Below, in pieces: positions 1-6,780 of a stretch of DNA of 48,295 nt. How positions within the stretch are numbered: the stretch's first letter is position 1; each line of letters begins with the position of its first letter. This stretch comes from a virus: positions 1-48,295 of IMG/VR virus record IMGVR_UViG_3300036832_000399; one strand, 5' to 3'. A program made the translations under genes and the position numbers. The notes under the pieces are model-generated. The model worked only from the letters and a program-made list of their open reading frames with translations. It ran no database searches and was not told where the DNA came from.

Positions 1-256
1 GCGGAGACGTTAGAACGAGTTTCGAACTGAGAGATGACCTGGAAAAGATCATTATAAAATGTCCTACGAATCCTCTCACGAATCTCATTAAGATCCTCTG
101 AAATCTCGGCGATTCCGGGCTTCCAGTTTCCGTAGGCTGGTGCGAATCCTGCATTGTTGGCCTGCATCATTCCCGCTACATAAGTGGTTCCACCAGGAAG
201 CAAGGATGCGGGTTGGTTCTTAAGTTGTATATCAGCAACCATCGGTGGGTTAACAG
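1..256. repeat. Left copy of terminal overlap
   Basis: The first 256 bases match the last 256 (48040-48295) except at two positions: T99 versus C48138 and T129 versus G48168. Both lie in portal codons and are synonymous (Ser and Gly). This is the signature of a circular or circularly permuted genome assembled slightly past closure from a mixed population. The non-redundant length is about 48,039 bp. Confidence 0.93.
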
Positions 257-1211
257 TTTTATCGATTGCTTGAGCTTTGCGTCTAACTTCCTGTTGGAGT
301 TGTTTGATATCTGGCAAAGCATCCATTCCGGGAGATCGTCCGTATGCATCGTTAGAGACAAGGTCCCAACGAACAGCAATACAAGGATTTTCATGGAAGC
401 CCCGCTTACGCAAGAAGCCGGGAGCATAGCTAATACCGCCCTGCGGCGAGGTCGAGCCGCCCCATTCCCAATAACACTCTCGGAAGGCGAAGTGATCTGG
501 AACGCCAAACCTCCGGGCATCATCGTTCGGCTCGATCCCGTGAGCTACGATGATCTCGCGAGTTAGACCAGCCTTGCCCTCGTCATAGAGACGCTGGACC
601 TGAGTGGAGGAATTCTCGTAACCAAACTGATTGACCACTTGATCGATGGTCATTGTGAATTCACGAAAGAAGATCGTTGGGTTGTATTTGCCGTCGTTAT
701 CGAGATAAAACTCGCCGAAGCAAGGATTATAGCAGTGAATAACATTATCGAAATCCTCGTATATGAGCATCACTGCTGTCCCAAAGATAACCAGATCGAA
801 ATATACAATCGCTACGGAATTGTAGAAATTGGATTCCTGGAACACGAGCATCATCAGACGTTCGCACTCTGAGAGCCACAAAGATGTCGGGCTCGTCTGA
901 GTAGAATCGATCCGGCCAATCTTCAATCTGAACCAGGGTCTGGTCGGAGAGGAGATACCTGACATCATCCCGGACGCTAAGTTCCTGGCCGCAAGAGTCC
1001 CAGTAGAGTCTAATATGTGCTGATTGATCGGAGAACCACGGGTCATCTGGTTTGGAGTAATGAGCCATTTATACCTACGTGGAAGAAGGAAGTCGGCTAG
1101 TTCGCGAGCGTGGACCCACCAGCTATAGCGATTGACACGCAGGCCTAGCAGCCGCTCATTCACATGGCGGTGGTAGGCAAGGTCTTCATCGCTGACGTAA
1201 TTAGCGGGCAT
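1..1211 (-). CDS. Portal (head-tail connector) protein, N-terminal part
   Basis: This is the N-terminal ~400 residues of the portal, the dodecameric ring at the capsid vertex through which DNA is packaged and ejected. I read it by hand: it starts MPANYVSDEDLAYHR with ATG at 1209-1211, sharing one base with the TAA of the upstream gene (TAATG). The frame is open to position 1 and continues in phase into the C-terminal part at the right end (47511-48295), giving about 579 residues. The stretch around AIDKTVNPPMVADIQLKN and QPASLLPGG is typical of T7/BPP-1-type head-to-tail connecting proteins. The sequence holds no frameshift; the gene only looks broken because the contig was opened inside it. 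Confidence 0.92.
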   Translation of the reverse strand, partial: MPANYVSDEDLAYHRHVNERLLGLRVNRYSWWVHARELADFLLPRRYKWLITPNQMTRGSPINQHILDSTGTLAARNLASGMMSGISSPTRPWFRLKIGRIDSTQTSPTSLWLSECERLMMLVFQESNFYNSVAIVYFDLVIFGTAVMLIYEDFDNVIHCYNPCFGEFYLDNDGKYNPTIFFREFTMTIDQVVNQFGYENSSTQVQRLYDEGKAGLTREIIVAHGIEPNDDARRFGVPDHFAFRECYWEWGGSTSPQGGISYAPGFLRKRGFHENPCIAVRWDLVSNDAYGRSPGMDALPDIKQLQQEVRRKAQAIDKTVNPPMVADIQLKNQPASLLPGGTTYVAGMMQANNAGFAPAYGNWKPGIAEISEDLNEIRERIRRTFYNDLFQVISQFETRSNVS

Positions 1212-1606
1212 TAAATTTGCTTCCCTTTCTTCCTCATTTCCTCCATCTGCTTACCAACAGCCTCATCGCTTATACCGCCTTGCATATACATTTCTTGAGT
1301 TTTGAGGCCTTTATACTTATTTCCCGGATCAGTGACTGACCGAAGGTCTCCTGGCTTCATTGACGTCTTTTCGGCGCCTCGCTTAACAATGAAACCACCA
1401 TCGGGGTGCCGGTTGATCTGCTGCCAATCCTCTGGAAGATTATTGAGGTTATGATGTAACTCCTCGCCAGGCCCAAGGCCATCGGTTCCACCGAACCGGC
1501 GCCTCTGGATATCCGCGCCCAGCTCCATAGCTCGCTGCACATCACCGTTCTTGCGCATCGTACCGGTGGACCAGCCGTTTTCCGGATATTGAAATTGCTC
1601 AGGCAC
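1211..1606 (-). CDS. Hypothetical protein in packaging cluster
   Basis: A 131-residue hydrophilic protein that I do not recognise. It overlaps the transglycosylase gene by 8 bases at its start and shares a base with the portal ATG at its end, so it is translationally coupled within the late operon. It is rich in Gly, Gln and charged residues, with a basic C-terminus (EEMRKKGKQI). There is no signal peptide or membrane segment. Its place between a peptidoglycan hydrolase and the portal suggests a minor virion or head-vertex protein, but that is inference from position only. Confidence 0.75.
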   Translation of the reverse strand: MPEQFQYPENGWSTGTMRKNGDVQRAMELGADIQRRRFGGTDGLGPGEELHHNLNNLPEDWQQINRHPDGGFIVKRGAEKTSMKPGDLRSVTDPGNKYKGLKTQEMYMQGGISDEAVGKQMEEMRKKGKQI

Positions 1607-2327
1607 CGTTACCTCCTGATGGGATGGAAGCCAAATACGGACTTTTCCTCATTCTGAATCGCGCAACCGGCCGAATCTCAACCGGCTCAACATCCGGACC
1701 CGTCGAGATATCAAGTTCGGGCACGGGTTTCGGTGCAGGTGCGCCTTCTGGTGCGGTTCCGGCCTCGGTTGGTATAGCCTCGTGCCTAGCACGACTTCGC
1801 GTCATCGCTGTAGAAGGCGCCTGGCCCTCGACTTTCCGACTCCAGTCGCCAGTAAAATCTCCAGAGGTCACATTCTCGACCGAGCCGTATTTGGCCTTCA
1901 TCGCTGGTGTCATATTGCCCCAAATTGCAGTTTTGGCCCAACTCGCTGATTTGCCGCTGGCCCTTTGCTCGTTCTGCCAAGCTGGCGCATCTGGATTGGC
2001 CAGATGAGCATCATACCCAGCGGCGCCCTGTTGATGGATCATGTAGATGTCTGGCAGCGTGGCAGGTCGACCGTGCTTCCGCTCGAATGTCTGCTTCTCC
2101 TGAGCTATCTTGTTTGCTGCAGCCCTCGTGTTTTGTTGTGGATCGTAGATGTCGCCTGTACCACCACCTGCGCGGAACTCTGAATGCGATAGCTGAAAGA
2201 GCCCATGATAAGAGCCCGTTTGTGCGTTAGGATTTCCGCCTGATTCCACAGCCATTATCTTTCGCAGCCAGCTTTCGGGGATATCTGTGCGACCAGCATT
2301 CTGCGCGATGTAGTCATCGTCAGGCAT
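1599..2327 (-). CDS. Lytic transglycosylase (SLT-like), virion-associated
   Basis: A 242-residue peptidoglycan hydrolase. The N-terminal ~150 residues resemble the soluble lytic transglycosylase fold: a catalytic Glu in AVESGGNPNA (around residue 28), then the GLFQLS motif that follows it in this family, and a helix-rich IYDPQQNTRAAANKIA segment. The C-terminal third is Pro/Ala/Glu-rich and probably unstructured. There is no signal peptide, as expected of an enzyme carried in the virion to make a local hole in the cell wall during DNA entry. In T7 this activity is part of gp16; here it is a separate gene between small virion genes and the portal. It overlaps both neighbours by 8 bases. Confidence 0.82.
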   Translation of the reverse strand: MPDDDYIAQNAGRTDIPESWLRKIMAVESGGNPNAQTGSYHGLFQLSHSEFRAGGGTGDIYDPQQNTRAAANKIAQEKQTFERKHGRPATLPDIYMIHQQGAAGYDAHLANPDAPAWQNEQRASGKSASWAKTAIWGNMTPAMKAKYGSVENVTSGDFTGDWSRKVEGQAPSTAMTRSRARHEAIPTEAGTAPEGAPAPKPVPELDISTGPDVEPVEIRPVARFRMRKSPYLASIPSGGNGA

Positions 2328-2496
2328 CAGCTAAAACCTTCGCCAATCCCTTCCGCAAGCGGCGGCTGGAGATCCTAGCCAAGGCGGCTAGGATCGTCTG
2401 AGCATCCTCGTGCTTCGCACCTTTAATCAGCCACCCTTTGACATCGTGGTAGCTCATGTGGCTATACAGGTTCTCGAAGCTTGTATCCCTGCTCAA
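2320..2496 (-). CDS. Small basic protein, TTG start
   Basis: A 58-residue protein beginning MSRDTSFENLYSHMS and ending RRLRKGLAKVLADA. I chose the TTG at 2494-2496 because it overlaps the TGA of the upstream gene (TTGA) and is preceded by a strong GGGAGGG ribosome site about 8 bases upstream. The next in-frame ATG (2455-2457) would shorten it to 45 residues. It looks helical and has a basic C-terminal half (ISSRRLRKGL). The function is unknown; it is co-translated with a holin-like gene upstream and the transglycosylase downstream. Confidence 0.65.
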   Translation of the reverse strand: MSRDTSFENLYSHMSYHDVKGWLIKGAKHEDAQTILAALARISSRRLRKGLAKVLADA

Positions 2497-2654
2497 TGGA
2501 AAACCCTCCCTAGGCCACCGATCAGCTCGCTCGCGATCCAGAACGCGATCGCCGCCCAGCCGAAGTGCCAACGGCCCTGCGCGGTCATGATGCACGCTGC
2601 GATTACGGCGAACACAAAGGCGAAGCACAACAGGATCAATCCGACGTTTGCCAT
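2493..2654 (-). CDS. Small membrane protein, holin-like
   Basis: A 53-residue protein starting MANVGLILLCFAF, read from the sequence. It is almost entirely two hydrophobic segments, residues ~4-24 and ~31-46, separated by a short polar turn (TAQGRWHFG). Size and topology fit a small phage holin or another inner-membrane protein. It lies five bases after the preceding stop and runs into the next gene through a TTGA overlap. It is far from the amidase/spanin pair (22042-23321), so assigning it to lysis is inference from topology. It could instead be a membrane protein used in DNA entry. Confidence 0.6.
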   Translation of the reverse strand: MANVGLILLCFAFVFAVIAACIMTAQGRWHFGWAAIAFWIASELIGGLGRVFH

Positions 2655-2659
2655 GAGCG

Positions 2660-2935
2660 CTATCCCAGTTTCGATTTCGCTATTTGACCAGGACCGGCGG
2701 CTGCTCCAAGGAACGTTGGAACGCCTGCGTTGATGCTCGCCTGCCGCGATTGCGCTGGAGTCGCCTGTGGGGCGAAGCTCTGTGGAGCTTGCGCTGCGGT
2801 AGGCGCCGGTGGCGGAGTTGGAGGTGCGAGCGGGGCCGGAGCAGCAACAGCCGGCGGGACTGGAAGAATTGGGTTGGCGGGAGAACCCAACGGAGGCGCT
2901 CCGCCACCACTGAAGAGATGACCAAGGAAACTCAT
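2660..2935 (-). CDS. Pro/Ala-rich small virion-type protein
   Basis: A 91-residue low-complexity protein starting MSFLGHLFSGGG. The N-terminal ~10 residues are hydrophobic. The middle (residues ~20-60) is a Pro/Ala repeat (PPAVAAPAPLAPP), and the C-terminus is Ala/Gly-rich. The start is well supported: GGAGGAA lies upstream and the ATG overlaps the large terminase stop (ATGA). It is not recognised as a named family. Position next to the terminase suggests a minor structural or morphogenesis protein. Confidence 0.7.
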   Translation of the reverse strand: MSFLGHLFSGGGAPPLGSPANPILPVPPAVAAPAPLAPPTPPPAPTAAQAPQSFAPQATPAQSRQASINAGVPTFLGAAAGPGQIAKSKLG

Positions 2936-4473
2936 GCAGCGTTCCTCCGCTCGTCGGCGACGCCATCCATCATGAACTTGGGATCGAATGGGTTATACTC
3001 CGATTCGACCAAAGGCTTCTCCGGACCATCGCTCCTTCCCTGATGCGGGGCGACAGGCATAGCGAAGGTCAATGCAAGTGCGTCTGCGAGGTCCGGAGAA
3101 TCGATGCCCCGGTGCATCATATCTTCTTTCTTTTCGAGCTGGATTTCGTTCTTGACAGTATAGGTATACGTCGGGCCAACAAGCTGCGTTTTAAGATCAG
3201 CATCCGAAGGAATGGCTCCGTGGGATAACCAAGCCCGCATTGCGCCCCACATTTCCGCGCGTTTGTTCGCATAACGCTCGCCTTCGTTGCCAGTGGCCCA
3301 GCCCATACCTTGCGGTTTTGAGCCGAAATTTATGTCGAAGACGTGAATATGCAGAGCCCTAAGCTGATCAACAACGCCGCCGCCAACGCCTCCACCATCA
3401 ACGAAGATGCCGTCGACTCTGTATCGGTAGAAGGCTTCTGAGACTTTTCCGGCGAGGTCCACTGTAGAGATGCCTCTAAGTCGCACAGGCGGAATGGTAC
3501 GAGCATCCCGGCCTTTACGAAACCAGATGACTGATTCGTTTGCTCCGTATCGCGCAACATCAACTCCTATCACTAGGGGATCGTTAGGAGTGGAATAGGC
3601 TTCTGCGAGACAGGCGGCCTCGACAACTTCCGAGGAAATGAACTCCATCTCGCCAGTTCGCGGGAACACTCCTCGCACGCGCACGCGCACGAAATCGGAA
3701 TCCTCGCCATAGAGAGTTATCCATTCTTGATGGAGCTTCGCGTTAGTGTTGAATGGCACTTCTCGAGCGTCGATCGTTTCTGTATTCCACACTTGGGCGA
3801 AACGCCCGAAACAATCCCTGAATCGACCCACGCTGCGAGTTGGATTCCCAAAGACACACCACAGAATTTCTGTATCGATATCCGTGAGGGCGCCTTCGGT
3901 GGTTTCCCAGATGCTATCGCTGATGTAGCTCGCCTCGTCGAAGATGACGAGCAGGCGTTTGCCTTTGTTGTGGAGGCCGGCGAACGCCTCTGGGTTGTTC
4001 TCGGACCACGGGATGAAGTCCAATCGCCATGTCATCTCGTGGGTAGGATCACTGGACATAATAGAAGTGGCAGTCATTCTAAACAGATGACTGCCAAAGA
4101 ACAATCGGTGCCACTTGGCAAGCTCAGCTCGCGTCTTTGTCTCGAGCTGGGTTTTCGTGTTCGCGGTGACTACACCGCGCGTATCTGGAAACGTTGCCAA
4201 TGCCCAGAGGATGATCCACGCGACACACGTTGACTTGCCGATTCCATGGCCAGAACTTCGTGCGATTCGTATCATGGCTTCGTTGATCACGTTGCCTGGT
4301 CGATACCCTTCCTTCAGTTTGGCACTTATGTGATGCAGCACGCGCAACTGCCACTCGGTTGGGCCGGTCATTCCCTCGAGTTCCCCCTGGCCCCAAGGGA
4401 AACAGAACTGAACGAAGTCAGCAGGGTCGTGCACGAAAGCGACCAGCTTATCAAAATCCAGAGGTTCTCTCAC
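2932..4473 (-). CDS. terL: Terminase large subunit
   Basis: A 513-residue DNA packaging motor and headful/terminal nuclease. The N-terminal ATPase carries a Walker A-like SGHGIGKST (residues ~74-82), a Walker B LLVIFDEA (~174-181) and a coupling segment GNPTRS (~209). The C-terminal RNase H-like nuclease shows acidic residues in VIGVDVARYG (~301-310), GIFVDGGGVGGG (~355-366) and DSPDLADALA near the end. Length is normal. The ATG overlaps the small subunit stop, so the two are translationally coupled. It acts at the portal to translocate genomic DNA into the prohead. Confidence 0.95.
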   Translation of the reverse strand: MREPLDFDKLVAFVHDPADFVQFCFPWGQGELEGMTGPTEWQLRVLHHISAKLKEGYRPGNVINEAMIRIARSSGHGIGKSTCVAWIILWALATFPDTRGVVTANTKTQLETKTRAELAKWHRLFFGSHLFRMTATSIMSSDPTHEMTWRLDFIPWSENNPEAFAGLHNKGKRLLVIFDEASYISDSIWETTEGALTDIDTEILWCVFGNPTRSVGRFRDCFGRFAQVWNTETIDAREVPFNTNAKLHQEWITLYGEDSDFVRVRVRGVFPRTGEMEFISSEVVEAACLAEAYSTPNDPLVIGVDVARYGANESVIWFRKGRDARTIPPVRLRGISTVDLAGKVSEAFYRYRVDGIFVDGGGVGGGVVDQLRALHIHVFDINFGSKPQGMGWATGNEGERYANKRAEMWGAMRAWLSHGAIPSDADLKTQLVGPTYTYTVKNEIQLEKKEDMMHRGIDSPDLADALALTFAMPVAPHQGRSDGPEKPLVESEYNPFDPKFMMDGVADERRNAA

Positions 4474-5105
4474 TTGTCACCCTCCGGTAGGAGGGCGGGC
4501 GATCCAGCCGAGGCGGAAGCATGGGAGGGCTTCCGGGTGGCGGGATCAGCTGAATCGCCCAAGCTGCGAAGATAAGCGCGTCGCGCTGCCTCGATGCGAT
4601 CGGCCAGGCCGTTGGCATCCACATTGACGTTCGTCTGGGTTTTGCCGTGGCCAAGTCGATCTGCGAGATTCACGACGTTATCGAGAATAACACCGGCGGG
4701 GAGCTTCTCGCCTGCCTCGTGCGCATCAGCATAATCGTCGAGGAGGTCGCTTTGCAAGCGGAGCGACTTGACAAAGTTCTGCTGGAGCATCTGTCGAGCA
4801 TCCATATGCCCTTCGATGTCCTGCTCGGCAAATTCGCGCCGATACATCTGTACTAGGTTCTGGAAGGTCGGGTCGGCCAGGAGGATCGAGATTCGGCTGA
4901 TCGAATAGCCGGTTTCGGCTGCCACCTCGAAATGTCGCTTCCCCATCGCGATAGCGCGGGCAAGCCAATGATGGCTATCGCGAATCCGCTGGAGTGGTTG
5001 CAGGGGGATGAGCCGAGCCTTGCCCGCGTCGATGTCGAGCAGTTCCTGGTCGAGCTTCGTAAAATCCAGCTGCTTCACATCGATCACCCGATCGATGGCC
5101 AGCAT
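4470..5105 (-). CDS. terS: Terminase small subunit (DNA recognition)
   Basis: A protein of up to 211 residues directly upstream of and overlapping the large terminase. Residues ~50-90 (KRHFEVAAETGYSISRISIL) look like a helix-turn-helix, as expected for the subunit that recognises viral DNA. The middle is helical and acidic, and the C-terminus is Ser/Ala-rich and disordered. The start is uncertain. The ATG at 5103-5105 has no ribosome site and overlaps the -10 (TAGAAT, 5109-5104) of a strong promoter, so the transcript would begin inside the gene. GTG codons at 5085-5087 or 5076-5078 (the latter preceded by GGGTG) are then better starts, giving about 202-205 residues. Confidence 0.85.
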   Translation of the reverse strand: MLAIDRVIDVKQLDFTKLDQELLDIDAGKARLIPLQPLQRIRDSHHWLARAIAMGKRHFEVAAETGYSISRISILLADPTFQNLVQMYRREFAEQDIEGHMDARQMLQQNFVKSLRLQSDLLDDYADAHEAGEKLPAGVILDNVVNLADRLGHGKTQTNVNVDANGLADRIEAARRAYLRSLGDSADPATRKPSHASASAGSPALLPEGDK

Positions 5106-5131
5106 TCTACACCGCGTCGCGGTGTTGTCAA
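5104..5131 (-). promoter_or_regulatory. Late-operon sigma70-type promoter
   Basis: On the minus strand TTGACA (5131-5126) is followed after 16 bases by TAGAAT (5109-5104). That is a perfect -35 and a 5-of-6 -10. It points into the small terminase gene and is the only strong promoter I found for the packaging/structure/lysis unit. Its -10 overlaps the first ATG of the gene. Confidence 0.7.
5109..5125. promoter_or_regulatory. Perfect 17-bp palindromic operator in late promoter spacer
   Basis: ACACCGCGTCGCGGTGT has two perfect 8-bp half-sites around one central base. It fills the spacer between the -35 and -10 of the late promoter. A bound dimer would block RNA polymerase, so this is a strong candidate operator for keeping late genes off early in infection. 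The binding protein is not known; small ribbon-helix-helix-like or HTH-like early proteins (12482-12655, 8990-9163) are candidates by inference. Confidence 0.65.
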
Positions 5132-5439
5132 GCCGATAGTTACAGATGGATGTAATAAACGCCGTTTGGGGTACCTAAGAGGTACCTTGCGGATTCGAGC
5201 GGCAAAACTTTGGAGGGGTGTATGTTGGGGGCCGAGCCCGAGTTTTGGCCCCCGGTGGGGCCTCGAGCGTCTCTGGGGCCTCAGCCTCGCTGCCGCGAGG
5301 CCACGAAGCGTAGTCAGCGCTTGGCCACGCGTATACGCTCAGTAGTTGCCCTGATGTTACGGTCGACGACTCTCATGGGACGCGATCGACTCATATCCAG
5401 TTTTTGCGCATTGTCATTCTCATGGTGCAGTGCGGTAGT

Positions 5440-5463
5440 AGGTACCGCGTGGGATTACCACGA
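5440..5463 (+). repeat. Copy 1 of 24-bp GGTACC/CGTGG dyad element
   Basis: AGGTACC, one base, CGTGGGATT, one base, CCACGA. It matches 22 of 24 positions with the minus strand of 15821-15798. It contains an internal dyad CGTGG-GATTA-CCACG, as expected for a dimer binding site or a hairpin. Confidence 0.7.
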
Positions 5464-5508
5464 TGTATCGTCAGCTGGCCGCTCGAAAGAGAGAGAAGAG
5501 TAATGAGA

Positions 5509-5523
5509 TTTTTTTTTTTTTTT
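5509..5523 (+). repeat. Homopolymer of 15 T
   Basis: An uninterrupted T15 run following a purine-rich stretch (GAAAGAGAGAGAAGAG). No stable stem directly precedes it on either strand, so it is not a normal intrinsic terminator. It could be an easily melted or bent element in the control region, or a length-variable tract. The exact length may be uncertain in the assembly. Confidence 0.7.
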
Positions 5524-5669
5524 CAGTCACCAGCTGGAAAAACTGAGAACGGTCCCCCCAGTGTTAGGCTTATCAGTACATGGCGTCCCATGACGGGACG
5601 TCACCGTAACCCCAGGGTCATTACCGAGCTGTGGCATAATTGCAACAGGCTCAGCAATTTTATTTCGTA

Positions 5670-5706
5670 CGAATTTACGCCGAATTTACGCGGAGCGTGA
5701 TTGACA
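5670..5706 (+). promoter_or_regulatory. Tandem 11-bp repeats before a TTGACA -35
   Basis: CGAATTTACGC occurs twice in direct succession (5670-5680 and 5681-5691), a spacing of one helical turn. TTGACA (5701-5706) follows 9 bases later. A good -10 is lacking at 16-18 bp (best CATTCT at 5724-5729). The arrangement fits an activator-dependent promoter for the first early gene. Confidence 0.45.
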
Positions 5707-5769
5707 ATCGGCTCGAACAGAGCCATTCTCGCGTCATCGGCAAACCCGCCGAAACAATGGGAGACCACT

Positions 5770-6213
5770 ATGGAAGTCCTTATCAAGAAGTGTGACCGCG
5801 CGATCACCGTCGACGAGAGCCGCGTGCCAGCGCACGTCAAAGCGTACATCGCCGAGTATGGCTGGCGTCAACGTCTGAACGACTCCATCGCGTCGTTCAA
5901 GGCGGACGAGTCCGACGCGGACGAAATGTACGCCCATGTTGAGGGCATCCTCGCGCGTTTCTATGAGGGTGACATCCGCGCAGCGCGTGTTGGTGCGCCT
6001 CGCACGGCCGAAGGCCTTGCCCTCACGAAGGCACGGGCGACGGTTGTGGCGGCTTGGAAGCGGCAGAATCCGAAAGCCGATCTCAAGTCGTTCACCAAGA
6101 AAGACGCCTTCGCGCGGGCATACCTCGCGAAGCACCCGGAACTGGTGGACATCGCGCGGCAAGAACTTGAGGTTTCCAAAGACCTCGACCTCGACAGCCT
6201 CGAAGTGGCGTAA
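5770..6213 (+). CDS. First early protein, unknown function
   Basis: A 147-residue protein that I do not recognise. The ATG at 5770 is preferred over upstream codons because GGGAGA lies 6 bases before it. It is charged and mostly helical, with an acidic tail (DLDLDSLEVA). There are no cysteines beyond one near the N-terminus, no membrane segment and no signal peptide. It is the gene nearest the divergent control region on the early side and is followed by hairpins and a second small gene before a terminator. That position is typical of host-takeover proteins, which is inference only. Confidence 0.75.
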   Translation: MEVLIKKCDRAITVDESRVPAHVKAYIAEYGWRQRLNDSIASFKADESDADEMYAHVEGILARFYEGDIRAARVGAPRTAEGLALTKARATVVAAWKRQNPKADLKSFTKKDAFARAYLAKHPELVDIARQELEVSKDLDLDSLEVA

Positions 6214-6226
6214 CCAGGCCGAAACG

Positions 6227-6272
6227 GGACGGGGGCGCGAATGCCCCTGACCGTCCGAGCGTAATGCGCTCG
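6227..6272 (+). other. Two adjacent hairpins after first early gene
   Basis: GGACGG (6227-6232) pairs with CCGTCC (6251-6256) and encloses GGGC/GCCC. Directly after it, CGAGCG (6256-6261) pairs with CGCTCG (6267-6272). Neither is followed by a T-run, so RNA processing, stability or attenuation is more likely than simple termination. Confidence 0.45.
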
Positions 6273-6318
6273 CTGATGATGGCCAGTCCGCCACCGATCA
6301 TTACGCTGGGTGACAGCC

Positions 6319-6489
6319 ATGACCAGTGAAGAGTTTATCCGGAAATGGGGAACGCACAGCGCTTCCATCGTCATTCGTCATTTCCTCAATGGCCATTACG
6401 ATGCGAACGAGTACGAAACGCTAAAGCAAACAATGCTCGAAATAGCCGATGATTTGGCCAGGTTGTTGGAAGCAAACCAACAACGCTGA
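6319..6489 (+). CDS. Small early protein, unknown
   Basis: A 56-residue protein (starts MTSEEFIRKWGTH) read directly from the sequence, with a CTGGGTGA site 5 bases upstream of the ATG. It is helical and charged, with leucine-spaced heptads in the C-terminal half (YETLKQTMLEIADDLARLL) that suggest a short coiled coil. It is followed within 22 bases by a 13-bp-stem terminator, so it is the last gene of the first early transcript. No family recognised. Confidence 0.6.
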   Translation: MTSEEFIRKWGTHSASIVIRHFLNGHYDANEYETLKQTMLEIADDLARLLEANQQR

Positions 6490-6510
6490 ACACCGCCAAC
6501 GGCGGTCGCG

Positions 6511-6558
6511 TCAGGGCGATGGTTTCAAACGGACCATCGCCCTGAACATTTCTTATTT
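6511..6558 (+). terminator. Intrinsic terminator closing first early unit
   Basis: A perfect 13-bp stem (6511-6523 with 6533-6545) with a 9-base loop, followed by T-rich ACATTTCTTATTT. It lies just before the promoter at 6566. The T-tract is interrupted, so efficiency is uncertain. Confidence 0.6.
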
Positions 6559-6565
6559 GAGACCA

Positions 6566-6594
6566 TTGACAAAATGGCGAGCTTGTGGTACACT
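6566..6594 (+). promoter_or_regulatory. Strong sigma70 promoter of main early operon
   Basis: TTGACA (6566-6571), a 17-base spacer, then TACACT (6589-6594) with an extended TGG just before the -10. The -35 and spacing are consensus. Transcription would start near 6601, about 36 bases before the first supported start codon (6637), and would drive the long series of overlapping genes ending at 22045. Confidence 0.8.
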
Positions 6595-6636
6595 AAACAA
6601 TGGGCAAATCGCCCCGCGAAAACCATAGGAACACAA

Positions 6637-6780
6637 ATGCAAATTCAAATACCAGATGTAGTGGCAATTCCGCTGACCATCGAATATTTGCGCGGCATTG
6701 AAATTGAGGATACAAAAACGCGCCAATATATCGAGATGGCCATCCAACGTTTATTGAAAGTGCAACGGGAGGCGCGCTAA
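6637..6780 (+). CDS. First small protein of main early operon
   Basis: A 47-residue protein starting MQIQIPDVVAIPL. The ATG at 6637 is chosen over 6574 because 6574 lies inside the promoter, while 6637 follows the predicted transcript start and has AGGA 6 bases upstream. The C-terminal half is a charged helix. Its TAA shares a base with the next ATG (TAATG). Function unknown. Confidence 0.65.
   Translation: MQIQIPDVVAIPLTIEYLRGIEIEDTKTRQYIEMAIQRLLKVQREAR

Larger units (their letters stand above)
5132..5769. other. Divergent control region without genes
   Basis: About 640 bp between the minus-strand late and plus-strand early units. I see no convincing coding sequence. It contains two GGTACC sites 5 bases apart (about 5167-5185), half of an 11-bp inverted repeat (5373-5383 with 5583-5593), a 24-bp element shared with 15798-15821, two CAGCTGG sites, a run of 15 T (5509-5523), a small dyad CGTCCC/GGGACG near 5585-5600, tandem 11-bp repeats, and an isolated TTGACA. 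This density of repeats suggests a regulatory hub and possibly a replication origin or packaging site, none of which is proven. Confidence 0.7.

Noticed and set aside
176-523. Frames overlapping the portal start (for example 176-523 minus, 213-566 plus)
   Set aside because: The portal frame is continuous here and joins the right end in phase; these are shadows.
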